Positions 12,727 through 23,450 of a DNA stretch of 64,000 nt are shown piece after piece. Location of the stretch: contig NC_079498.1 of NCBI RefSeq assembly GCF_030052815.1, positions 68,930,992 through 68,994,991 on the forward strand, read 5' to 3'. Numbering within the stretch: the stretch's first letter is position 1; each line of letters starts with the position of its first letter. This stretch comes from Hevea brasiliensis (taxonomy: Eukaryota; Streptophyta; Magnoliopsida; Malpighiales; Euphorbiaceae). A program made the translations under genes and the position numbers. Below the pieces are notes generated by a model. It searched no databases, was not told the origin of the DNA, and was given only the letters and a program-made list of their open reading frames with translations.

Positions 12727-14747
12727 TGTGACACCCTTTACCCGTCTACAGTGCAGCTGATCAAGATATGCCACATAGTGTGCCGAAGCACCAATTCACA
12801 TTTCCGTTACAATTTACCCTTTTTAATTCATTAATTTATAATTTTGATTAATCTGAGTTTTTCCGTAAATTTTATAGAAAATCCGGTAGAGTGCCGGCTA
12901 TAAATTGGAAAAACAGTTCTTTTGAACTTATTTAAAAGACAATTCCAATATAATTTTCGAATCCAGAACTCCATTATACTCATATCTCAACTCAATCTCA
13001 AAATCTCAACATTATTTTTAGAATTTTTCTGTTCACATCATCACTTGAAGCACATTCATGAATATTTCTCAACATTTCATTTTTCAACATAATATACAGA
13101 AAACTTCAATAACATGAAATTTCATATATTTACATTATCAAATAATTTCAAGAGTTTATAGTTACAATCCAAAACTAATACAAAATGCAAAATACAAAAT
13201 GCCACCCAAAATCCTAATGTCCTACCAAGTGCATTGCAGATGTGAGGTGACTCTAGACTCAGTATGCAGCTCTGAAAGTTCACCCAGTTTGATGTCTGCT
13301 GGGCTCCCCAGCTATGTTTTCAGTACCTGCGGGTGGCAAAAGCGACGCACTAAGCAATTCTGCTTAGTGGTGACAATATAAAATAAAATAAAATAACTAA
13401 AATAAAGTAAGTCTGCAGAATGTATGTTTACATTTTTTTGGTAGACTTAATTTCTAATATTTATTGCAGTATTATTCGATTAAAATTTGGTAAGATTTAT
13501 TATCATTGCCCGAGTAACCCCTACTAGTCGACTGGACTGGATAAATTGGTAAACTGGCACTGGGTACTAAGTACCTCAGACCATCACCTCATCGGTCACA
13601 TTGTGTCTACTAGTGTGCAACAGAACAGCTAATAAGCTGTAATAATTATCAGGGATAAAACCCAAGTATAACAACTCAATCAACATAGCCAAAGGCTATT
13701 TTATCACAGAATGGCACGTGAGGCCATAAAACACAGAATAGCATGAAGCCATATGCAGTACTACTAACATAACTCTATTGGCATACCAACCTATCCAAAC
13801 TAATCTTGCTAGGTGTACTAGGGCATGTTGCACTCTTAAATTATACAATTCTTGAAATTCAAGTTTAGGTGTTACTATTCAATTCATTAGTAAAAAAAAA
13901 AATGTTGACTTTTACATGGACAATAGGTACATTGGTTTTAATACTCCCAACATACCACATTTTGCATTCTAAAATTGTTGGTATTGGTTGCCAATACCAT
14001 TTCTAAGATTAATGTTAATTGTTCAAAATTTTCAGATTTCAAGCTTTGTGTTTACTGTTCTATTAGTCATTTTTGCAGTGGGAATTTGGAAAAGTGGTTA
14101 ACATGAAAGTTGTTCCTTATTTTGTCTAGTTACATTTCTTTTTTTAAATAACTCCATTTGAAGTTTTGTAGCTCAAGTTATGGCCCAAAAACCACAACTG
14201 GCCAGATTATAAATTTTCTTTCTTTTTCTTTCCTTTCCTTTCCTATTCATTTTTAAATAATTTTTCATCAATATTTATTCATATTTTATGTCTTATAATT
14301 TATTTACATAAATGGACAAGTTGGTAAAAATCATCTCTGAAGACCAAATGACCAAAATACCCTCCGTTTGGCTTAACGAGCCAAAATTGTGTGTACCGAT
14401 TGATTAAATTTTCCTTATATTTTCTTTACATTCTATTGTCATGGGAACCCCAATAATCCTTCCCTGAGGTCCCAAAAATTATTTCATGAAGTTTTCCCTG
14501 GGCCTAGGGTTATTAACGGCCTTCACCGTCACTTCCCCTTCGAGTTACTCATCACTGGGGTTTTGGCTCGTTTAACCTTAGTGCATTTCATTCCTAAAAA
14601 TTTTCCTTGATTTTTTATGAGCATTATTTGGTTTCTTTATAACTCCCCACTCTAGTCTAATTATAATTTCAAACATTCTAGCTGCCCAGACCACATTGGT
14701 CGCTGGAACAGTAGACTGTACAGACTAGCTAAAGTGAGAATGTTGCA
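12727..14747 (-). repeat. 3' LTR of Element B, with a 1.1-kb internal deletion
   Basis: It matches 40381-43538 from both ends but is 2021 bp against 3158 bp. It lacks the part matching about 41875-43007, and the join near 14210 lies at a T/C-rich run (ctttctttttctttcc). It ends TTGCA before the integrase stop at 14759; the intervening 14748-14758 is a weak polypurine tract on the minus strand. Confidence 0.88.
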
Positions 14748-15519
14748 ACTCTTCTCCTCTAATAAAAATTTCGTCGTCGAAATTTACTTGATGCAAACAG
14801 TTGAGGGAACTGTTGCCTTATCTTCTCTTCACTTTCCCAAGTTGCCTTTTCAGTGTTATGGTGCCTCCAAAGCACTTTCACCACTGGAATTTGTTTATTT
14901 CTTAGTTCCTTCACTTCCCGAGCTAGGATCCGTATAGGTTCTTTTGTATATGTCAAGTCCGGTTGGATTTTAATCTCTTTCATGGAGATGACATGTGAAG
15001 GGTCTGAGCGATATCTTCTCAGCATAGAAATATGGATACATTATGGATTTTATCCAGTTCTGGTGGTTAAGCTAGCCTGTAGGCTACTGGACCCACACTT
15101 TCAATGACTTCATATGGGCCAATAAACCTAGGGCTTAACTTACCCTTTCTTCCAAACCTCAGTACTTTCTTCCACGGTGAGACTTTGAGAAGCACTTTGT
15201 CGCCAACTGCATACTCTATCTCTTTTCTCTTCAAGTCGGCATAAGATTTCAGTCTATCCGAGGCAACCTTCAAATTTGCTTTGATTATTTTCACTTTCTC
15301 CTTAGCTTGTTTCACCAAGTCTGGTCCTACTAGCTTATCTTTGCCCAATTCAATCCAACATACGAGGGTTCTACACTTCCTCCCATACAGTGTTTCATAC
15401 GAGGCCATTTGAATGCTAGCTTGGTAGTTATTATTATATGCAAATTCTGCCAGTGGGAGATATCTATCCCAACTCCCCTTAAACTCAATAACACAACTCC
15501 TCAGCATATCCTCCAGGAT

Positions 15520-15593
15520 CTATTACATAATTTACATTGTTACTATCATTTCAATTTGTAAAATGTGAAAATTCAATTAGGTTCTAGGTTTAC
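15520..15593 (-). other. Candidate spliceosomal intron in the integrase of Element B
   Basis: On the minus strand the exon ends CAG, the insertion begins GTAAAC and ends TAATAG, and the next exon begins ATCCTGGAG. It is 74 nt and about 23% GC. The length is not a multiple of three, and removing exactly these bases restores the frame and the sequence VIQ-ILEDM. Element D has VIQILEDM without interruption (around 57010-57040). Canonical ends, AT richness, phase 0 and exact frame repair fit a plant intron. A chance insertion is the alternative. Confidence 0.65.
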
Positions 15594-15788
15594 CTGGATT
15601 ACTCATTCTGACTGTCCATCCGTCTGATGATGAAAAGCCGTGCTAAAACGGAGTTGTGTGCCCAAGGATTCTTGCAACTTTTTCCAAAATCTCGATGTAA
15701 ACCTTGGGTCTCGGTCAGATATGATGGAAAGTGGGATTCCATGCAGTCTAACTATCTCACTGATATACAATTCTGCTAGTTTCTCTAG

Positions 15789-15793
15789 TGAGT
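15789..15793. repeat. Target-site duplication of Element A, left copy (tgagt)
   Basis: TGAGT precedes the TGTCACACC end of Element A and recurs at 36539-36543. Joining the flanks restores integrase codons ...TDYS-LEKL..., confirming insertion inside the integrase of B. Confidence 0.95.
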
Positions 15794-16552
15794 TGTCACA
15801 CCCTACCCCTCTGTAAGGCATAACATGATCCCGTAGTATACCTAATGAATTACCAACTTCATCTACTGATAACCCATTAAATACACTACAAGAGATTTTA
15901 AAACTTTTCTTACTTCTTTTACAGTGGTGAGCACTATTTACAGGTGTTAAAAAAAAATTTTGAACTGAAGTGAAACAGCTAACACATTTGAAGAAATAAT
16001 AATTTCTGTAAAAATTTTGGCAGAGTGCCATTTGTATTTTGAATAAAGCAGTTCTTCAAAAACCTGTAAAAAGCACTTCAAATATATTTCTCATTCTCAA
16101 CTCCAATATTTGATCAACTCAATATTTTTCTCAACTCAAATCCATAATAATTTTTCAATATTTCTAAAGGCTGAGATAAAAGAAATATAGTATAAATTTT
16201 ACAAGCCCAAAATAATTTACAATTTATTTTATAACTTCAATGTACAATTTTAATTTACAACTGCTCAAAACTAAGAACAATATATACATACAGTGAACAT
16301 ACATTACAATACAAAATGCAAAATACGGTATACTCAATATACCCGATGATCTCTCACTGAAGCACTAGCAGCTTAGTCTCATTCCACTACCATCTACCAC
16401 TGCGATAAGAATGAAAAGCTATCGCTGAGTAAAATTTACTCAGTGGTGCACAATAATAATTTGAAATGTGATACATAAATCTTTTATTGACAATTCACAA
16501 ATCAAATAGTTCACAATTCTATTTTACAATTTACAAAGTTCATATAACACAA

Positions 16553-16800
16553 ATTTGATCAAATAACTGAATAATACAGTTTGGCCAATCAATAATACCA
16601 TTTGATCAAATAACTGAATAATACAGTTTCGCCAATCAATAGCACAATTTGATCAAATAACTGAATAATACCATTTTGCAAATCAATAACACAATTCGAT
16701 CAAATAACTGAAGAATACAGTTTTGCCAATCAATAACACAATTTGATCAAATAACTGAATAATATCATTTTGCAAATCAATAACACAATTTAAATGTTGC
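16553..16800 (-). repeat. Tandem array of about 47-bp units in the LTR of Element A
   Basis: Five imperfect copies built on tttgatcaaataactgaat followed by a caatcaataacaca-like end. The other LTR of A has the same array at about 33243-33485. Element C LTRs have about three copies on the opposite strand (48636-48780, 53317-53469). Confidence 0.85.
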
Positions 16801-18617
16801 ACAATTACATTTCACAAATTATCAAAGCTCATTATAGAAAAATTTTGAGTCAAATAATTTAATAAACACAGTGTTGCCAATTCATATACAACTTAAGCCA
16901 TGACACAAAGTTTCCGATCAATGCCGTGTTGTACACCACGACAAAGCAATCTACAACCCCACTAATTGAAATCAATGAGGGAGGAAGCTAGCTATATAAT
17001 GAGTACTCATCCGATCTACAACCTCAACTGGTAAACCAGAGAGGGAGGAAAATAAACGATCTCAACCCCATAAATGGAGGAGGAATAGTGTGATACTATC
17101 ATGCTAAGTGTGAACACAAAATCAATTCCAAATATTTTATTCAAATGATTCGTGAGAAATCCAATAAATTTCCAAAGTCATAATTTCATTCACAAGATGG
17201 CAACACAATTCATAATTAACTTCAAATTTCCATAAATCACACTAAATCAATTTTTCAATGACAAAAGGCTCAAATAAGGTTTATTGTGCACAAACACAAT
17301 TTAAAACAATAACATATAATTAATCATAATTTATTTCAATTGAAAAATTCAAAAGAAATAACTATTGTGCACAAACACAATTTAAAACAATAATATAAAA
17401 ATAATCATAATTTATTTTTCAATAATCATAATTTATTTCAATTGAAAAATTCAAAAGAAATAATTATTGTGCACAAACCTCTGATATATGCCTCTTGGCT
17501 CTGACTCAGTGTTTTCTTCCCCTTCCCTGAGTCTTTGCTAATTGAGAAACACAATTTGAAGTGTTTCAGTACTCATTTAAACTGTCTCTAATGATAATGC
17601 TTAATAATTAATTCATTGAGTTCTATCATTTCTTTAGTCAGCCTAAGATGTTGACCTTCGATACAGTCTAGGTGAATTAGGTCTTAATGTTACCAATATG
17701 TCATATTTGATAGCCTTTTAGTGTTGGTACATGTTACCCAATTCATTTCCATGTTTGTTGCATTTTATTGCAATTTGTCGGATTCCGGTATACTAATTTG
17801 AGCTAGCCGGATGACCTAGTTCTCTCGGTTTTCGGGTTTCGGTCAAAACTACAAACTTGTAGATCTATGCCTTATTGCATGCGGGGCATTATTTCAGATC
17901 ATTCTGAGTTATGTAGACCAATTTATGGTCATTTTACTATTACTGTTCAGAATGTACCAAAATTGGTCACTTTAGGTCATTTAGGTCATTTTAGGTTCAG
18001 CTAGTTTTTGGACCCGAACTTGCGAAAGCCATTTGACTTACTTATGGTCATTTCTGGGCTTTGGTGTCTTCATAAGACTTGTAGATATATGTATCAACTA
18101 TTTATGGTAAAAATTTCAGGTCAATTGGACCTGTTTTGAGTGAGTTATGGCCTAAATACTAACTGCTGCCCAAATGGTCAATTTTCAGGCCTTAAATGCA
18201 CTAATCCGGATTTGGTCATTTTTCAAGTTACCTTACAAGCAGAATTTTGGTAAGCTTCCTTCAAGAAAGTTGGCACATTTTGTGCCTAGTTTCACCTCCA
18301 ATTGGTCTCATACCAATTGGAGCTACACACTTAAGTTTCTAGGCCAAAACACACACTGCCCTATTGCACATTGTCCATCACTCATCAAAGGATGCATTTA
18401 ACACTTACCAATTTACACATTAATGCCATTTCTGTTTTGTACCATAACCTAAACACAATTCAAAACATATTTTTGGTCATTTTGGCAGCTTACAATCACA
18501 CTCAATATGCACCATATAGTATAGAATTTTTCAAGCTCAAATTACAACAATTCAATCACCTAACCTAGCTCATTTACATGTCCAACCTCACACCATCATA
18601 CATATACACAAGCTGCC

Positions 18618-18622
18618 ATAAC
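18618..18622. repeat. Target-site duplication of Copia-2, left copy (ataac)
   Basis: ATAAC lies on both sides of Copia-2 (18618-18622 and 28571-28575). The uninterrupted LTR of Element A near 35306-35315 has it once, within gctgccataacaagtacc. Confidence 0.97.
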
Positions 18623-20719
18623 TGTTAGTAGTATGCCCTAGAGCATATCATTTAGTATGTATCTTGTACATATTTTTAATAATAAAAGGCATTTCCACTT
18701 TTCCGTTTACATAATATATTTATGTGTAATAGAAAAGGTCCATTGATATTTTGTTAGAAATATTATTCTTAAGTTGTTAAGAATATGAGTGACAATATTT
18801 CTAGCACAAAGTATCATAAATAGGTTCACAATCGAGGATACTTCATAATAAGGACATGACTTATCCAGAAAGATTGTATTCATGTTTATTCCCAAGTTAT
18901 TTATATGAGATATAAATAAGATGGAATGGTGAGTCTCATGCCATATAACAAACATGATAGGCACTTATAAATGATAAGTAGGCCGAACCAGTGACACTTA
19001 TGACAAGCACATGGAGTTTACTCTTGTCAATGTTTTGTCATAAATCATATCAGTGCATATAATCTTTAGACCTGAGATAGCACAGTTATCTTGTATATAG
19101 GTAGTTTGAGTTTGATACTGCTTTCATACTTGTACTATGTATGGGTATATGGGCATGTGTTGGCTCCTACTAGTTATATATGGAGGTAGGTGTTGATCAA
19201 GATGGAATCTGTTCCTCTAAGTAAATAGAGATAAAATCCTATGTTCATTTAATTGTTCTTGATGTTTCAAGTTCCTGGCCAGGACAGATAGATTTATTCG
19301 TAAAAGAGTTTCTGATGAGAAAATCTTTTAATCAAGAACTGGAATTAAAAGAGAACATAATATTCATAGCAAATGGAGTTTGACATAAACCATGACTCCA
19401 GCTTGAGTTGGGATTTTGTAACAGAGAGATTCTAGTGCATGGTAACATATGATTATAGGTTCATTTAAGGTAAATCTTATTACTAATTGGGTGGCCATGA
19501 CATGCTATGCTAGGTGTTAACCATGGTCTATGAGGTTCATAAAATGATTTAGAGAAATCATTTATGGTAAGAAAGAGTTCTGATGATATTAAGAGTTGAT
19601 ATCATGTCTCATTGCCAATTAGTGATGAGCCTAGTAAGTCACACACATACACAAGTTATCACCTATTTAAATATGATTTAATTAATTAATTAAAGAGTTT
19701 AATTGATTAATTAAATAGATTTGGTTTGCAATTAAATTGCAAAGTCCCTAGCATGACTTGAAACCAAATCTAGATTATTGGATGTGTAGTATAAATTAAA
19801 TTTATATTTAAAGTGTTTAAATATGAATTTAATTGATGAGAAATTAATTAATAGAGATTAATTAATTAATTTATATTTGATATAAATTAATTAGAAGAAG
19901 AAAATAATTATTTTGGGTTAAGAACTCAAATTAAGACACAGGGGCATTTTGGTCATTTTGCAGTGTGACACGTGGCACCATGAGATGGTGACACATGGGA
20001 TTACACATAAGCTTGCCAAATGTTTTTAATCATGTAAGATGATTAAAATCAAGATTAAATATAGGTTTGACACTTGGCACAATGTGATTGGGTCACTTAA
20101 ACCTAGAGCTAATCAAAAGGTGACATGTGGCTAGGGTTTAATGTGTTAACCTAGCTATTTAAGTGTGGTTATGAAAAGAAAACATAACCAGCAGCTTCTC
20201 CTCTCATTTTTCACGCCACTATGAGCCACTCCAGCTATATCTCTTCATCTCTCATCAATTCAAAGAGATTATCCATCAATCTCTTGAATTAAGAACACTA
20301 GAAATTGTTTCTATTTTCCTGTTTTCATCTCTAAACTCTTAAAAGGCAGAACTTGAATTTCTAATTAATAGAAAAGGCTATAAAAGCTGTTCAAGGGCTG
20401 CCATAGGTGTTCTTGGTGTGGACAAGCTAGAGGGACAACATCCGTGTCCTCAAGACGATCTCAAAGGCGCAGCACGCTGCAAAGACATCAAGAGGTTAGT
20501 GTAATCGTTCTTGATTTAATCTAGGTTCTAAAATTAATCTGATTAATTTTAAAATCTTAAATGGCAAATACAGATCCAAAAACATATTAAAAGAGTTTTA
20601 ATATGTTGTTTATCATTGAAATCAAATAGATAAAAATAAATCTTGCATGGTGCTTGTGACCCTAGGTGAAAATTTTTGAATTCAATGGTATAATCTTGTG
20701 TTTTTCACGCCTGCCTTCA
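18623..20719 (+). repeat. 5' LTR of Copia-2
   Basis: 2097 bp. Differences from the 3' LTR are few, for example near 19303, 20206 and 20225. A TATA-like CTATTTAAG lies at 20155-20163, a likely promoter core; the functional role is inferred. Confidence 0.95.
20155..20163 (+). promoter_or_regulatory. TATA-like box in the Copia-2 5' LTR
   Basis: CTATTTAAG, aligned with the better CTATATAAG of Copia-1 (2297-2305, minus strand). The same weakened box is in the 3' LTR at 28002-28010. Transcription would start some 30 bases downstream if it works. Confidence 0.4.
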
Positions 20720-20721
20720 AT

Positions 20722-20732
20722 TGGTATCGAGC
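20722..20732 (+). other. Primer binding site of Copia-2 (one base missing)
   Basis: TGGTATCGAGC just after the LTR. Compared with TGGTATCAGAGC in Copia-1 one A is missing, which would weaken tRNA pairing. Confidence 0.75.
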
Positions 20733-20984
20733 CACTATATTTGCCATTTAGATTGTTGATTATATAATTTAATTGTGTGTTTGATCATGAGATCAAGAGA
20801 TTCATTGCTGGTTGGATCATGAGATGTGGCGTCACACATGGAGAAGCCACCATTGGTGGCGCAACAATGGTTCCATGGGTGATTCAAGGTTTGGCTTTTA
20901 ATTCTGCAATTGTTGTATGATCTAAGGCCTATTCTTTGACTAATTAAAGTGTTTAATTAGTTGTTTTAATCACACAATTAAATT

Positions 20985-21322
20985 ATGATTCAAATCAGAA
21001 TTTTAAAAATGTTTGAATGTGATTCAAATCTGAATTTTAAAAGTTGTTTGAATGAGATTCAAATCTGAATTTTTAAAGTTGTTTGAATCATATTTAAATC
21101 TGATTTTTTAAAATTGATTCAATAAAATTCAGATCTGATTTTTTTAAAAATATTTGAATGTGATTCAAATCTGATTTTTTAAAAAATGTTTGAATGTGAT
21201 TCAAATCTGAATTTTTGAAGTTGTTTGAATGTGATTTAAATCTGAATTTTTAAATTTGTTTGAATGAGATTCAAATCTGAATTTTTAAATTTATTTGAAT
21301 CATATTCAAATCTGGAATTTTA
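20985..21322 (+). repeat. Tandem repeats in the leader of Copia-2
   Basis: Ten imperfect units of about 35 bp, each with GATTCAAATCTGA or a close variant, then a T/A-rich spacer and TTGTTTGAAT. The rest of the leader (21323-22501) is AT-rich and non-coding and contains three copies of attggatgtacctgag near 22091, 22172 and 22280. Confidence 0.85.
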
Positions 21323-22501
21323 AGTTGAATATGAGATATTCAATTTAATTTAAGAATGTATGTTTTATTTAATTGTTAAATAGTGATATGCATGATGGAT
21401 GATCATGGACTATAAAAGACCAATGTGATTGGATTTATTTCTTTTATGTTTCTTTGGGATTGTAAATTAATTAATTTATTTTAATTTATTTTGGGCATGT
21501 ATTATTAAGTTTGTAATATTTTTGGGTTGTAATTTCATTTATTTAAGTTCTTGTAAATTCGCCTTGGTATGCCAAGGATTACTATGTAATATTGGATTGC
21601 AAGAAGTTCAAGGAGGTCAAGAGCATTGGTGGGACCAGTGGGAGGAATTCAATATCAAGTGTTGATTATGTACTCCTTCAGCAACTCTTGTAAAATGAAT
21701 GAATGAAATGCACCTAGGAATGCCCCGATTCAATTCTTGGTGGCTCGAATTGAATCCCTTAGAAAGTCCATGATCATACCATATTTATCGCTTATCCATG
21801 AATGCATGAGATGTATGGGAATGTATGCAATTATATGATATATGCATGCTAAATGGATAATGTGCAAAGTGAGACCTTAATAGTAATTAGGATGGTTATA
21901 AAATCTTCCAAACAAATGATTAAGTTGGAAATGCTATAATTAAAGTAATTATAACATAAGCCCTCCATTGGGGCAATTATTTTAAGAAATTTTAAATAGT
22001 TGCATGAGATGCAATTAATTTAAGAGATTTTCTTAAGAATAATTGTTAAGCATGAGATGTTGTAAATATGTAAATGGTTTGGTGGCCAATATTGGATGTA
22101 CCTGAGGACATTAAAATTATTTGCATAATTACTGGCTCAATGGGATCAACTTAACTAATGCAAGATAAGTCAATATTGGATGTACCTGAGATTTTGAGCA
22201 TTAGGGGCTAGTAAAAGGATTGAACCTCACATGAGATGTGATGGGTAAGGAGTTGCTCACTTATAGTTTATTGTAATTCCAATAATGGATGTACCTGAGG
22301 ATGATCAATAGAATTATAAGAATTCAATCACCCACTAGAAATCCATCCAACTAGGATTTCCGTTTTCTACTTTGGAAGTGTAGGATTCGCTAAGTTAGTG
22401 GGAGGACCAATTTGATTAAAAGACCATAATCATTTTGGTTAATTACATGATACATTTACTAATTAATCTGGTTATTTTCTGCAGTTAATTTTCTGATCAA
22501 A

Positions 22502-23450
22502 ATGAGCACAAAACAACAACCAGCTTCCAATATCCTTGCAAGCATACTTGATCTCAACAGTTGACAGGACCTAATCATGCGATTGGCTAAGAAATTTGAA
22601 ACTTGTCTAAACCTTGAACATATAGGATATGTTCTATATTCAAATGTTCTGGTCCCTTACCTCCAGAGGCCACACAAGAGGAACATGATACTTTGGACAA
22701 GTGGAAGGAGCATGATATGAGAGCTAAGTGTTACATGCTTGCTTCCATGAGTAATGAGTTACAGAAGCAACATGAGAACATGCAGAGTGCTAGTGAGATC
22801 CTCCTTCACCTACAAGAGTTGTATGGTGAGCACAGCAGGAATGCTAGGTATGAGATATCTAAACAGTTATTCCGTATGAGGATGTCTGAGGGATGTAATG
22901 TTGGGGATCATGTCCACAAGATGATTCGGTGATTGAGCGGTTGGAACATCTTGACTTCAACATGGATTTCCAACTACAAACGGATTTGATCCTTCATCCC
23001 TTCCCGAGTCTTTTGGGAATTTTGTGACAAATTTCCATATGACTAAACAGAATGCACCTTAGTGAATTACTCAACATCTTTGGTTATTGCCCAAAAGAAT
23101 ATGCCGCAATAAAGGAAAAGAGGTAGCTTTGGTTGCATCTTCTTCTCACTGGAAAGTCCAACAAGAAGAAAGGCAATAAGAAAAGAAACCTCAGATTCTG
23201 GTCCTTCAAGAAAATAGCTAAGCAGAAAAGGAAGACTAAAGTCGATGAAGGCAAAGGAAAGTGTTTCCACGCCAAAAGGATGGGCACTTTGGAAAAGGAA
23301 CCGCCTGCAGTATCTTGCTTCTCTGAAGGACAAGAAGGATACACCTTCGGAAGGTATGTCCATATCTTGTTATTTAGATTCGATGATACTTATAGTTCAT
23401 CTACGACTTGGGTTTTAGATCTGGTGCCGTTCTCACATTTCTAATGATAT
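22502..23450 (+). pseudogene. Copia-2 gag, broken
   Basis: ATG at 22502 opens MSTKQQPASNILASILDLNS, followed at once by an in-frame TGA. A conserved stretch at 22693-22932 (DKWKEHDMRAKCYMLASM, then RYEISKQLFRMRMSEG) is the typical capsid region of plant copia Gag (UBN2 type). A basic segment at 23160-23280 and a partial zinc-knuckle-like stretch (GKCFHAKRMGHFG in mixed frame) follow. At least three frame breaks are needed to read through. Gag would package element RNA in virus-like particles; this copy cannot make it whole. Confidence 0.8.

Larger units (their letters stand above)
14759..15793 (-). pseudogene. Element B integrase, second part: catalytic core end, C-terminal domain and chromodomain-like tail
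   Basis: Read from 15793 down: the core continues with [30 protein letters not shown] (second catalytic Asp) and HHQTDGQSE (catalytic Glu). Then come a TGA stop (expected CGA) and a 74-nt intron-like insertion at 15520-15593. After it follow EDMLRSCVIEF, YADLKRKEIEYAVGD, FIGPYEVIESVGPVAYRLA, a stop near 15067, a one-base deletion near 15034, MLRRYRSDPSHV, and the tail VKVLWRHHNTEKATWE ending at TAG 14761-14759. The first part of integrase is at 36544 and above, separated by Element A. The protein would insert cDNA into the genome; the breaks make it non-functional. Confidence 0.9.
15794..18622 (-). repeat. 3' LTR of Element A, first part (left of Copia-2)
   Basis: It matches 32483-35314 of the other LTR. 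It starts TGTCACACCCTACCCC at the left (the LTR 3' end in element sense). It includes a 47-bp tandem array and, near 17277-17480, a duplicated block of about 100 bp containing attgtgcacaaacacaattt, also present near 33965-34170. Short reading frames in it belong to the LTR and are not genes. Confidence 0.93.

Noticed and set aside
14734..15107. Plus-strand frames over the integrase of Element B
   Set aside because: Shadows of the minus-strand integrase C-terminus, which has clear motifs.
15603..16031. 142-codon minus-strand frame appearing to fuse LTR sequence to integrase
   Set aside because: It is a chance read-through from the LTR of Element A into the integrase of Element B across the insertion junction at 15793/15794.
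23067..23444. Several overlapping frames of 86-103 codons on both strands in Copia-2
   Set aside because: They overlap the decayed gag basic/zinc region; only the plus-strand gag reading is supported by family motifs.
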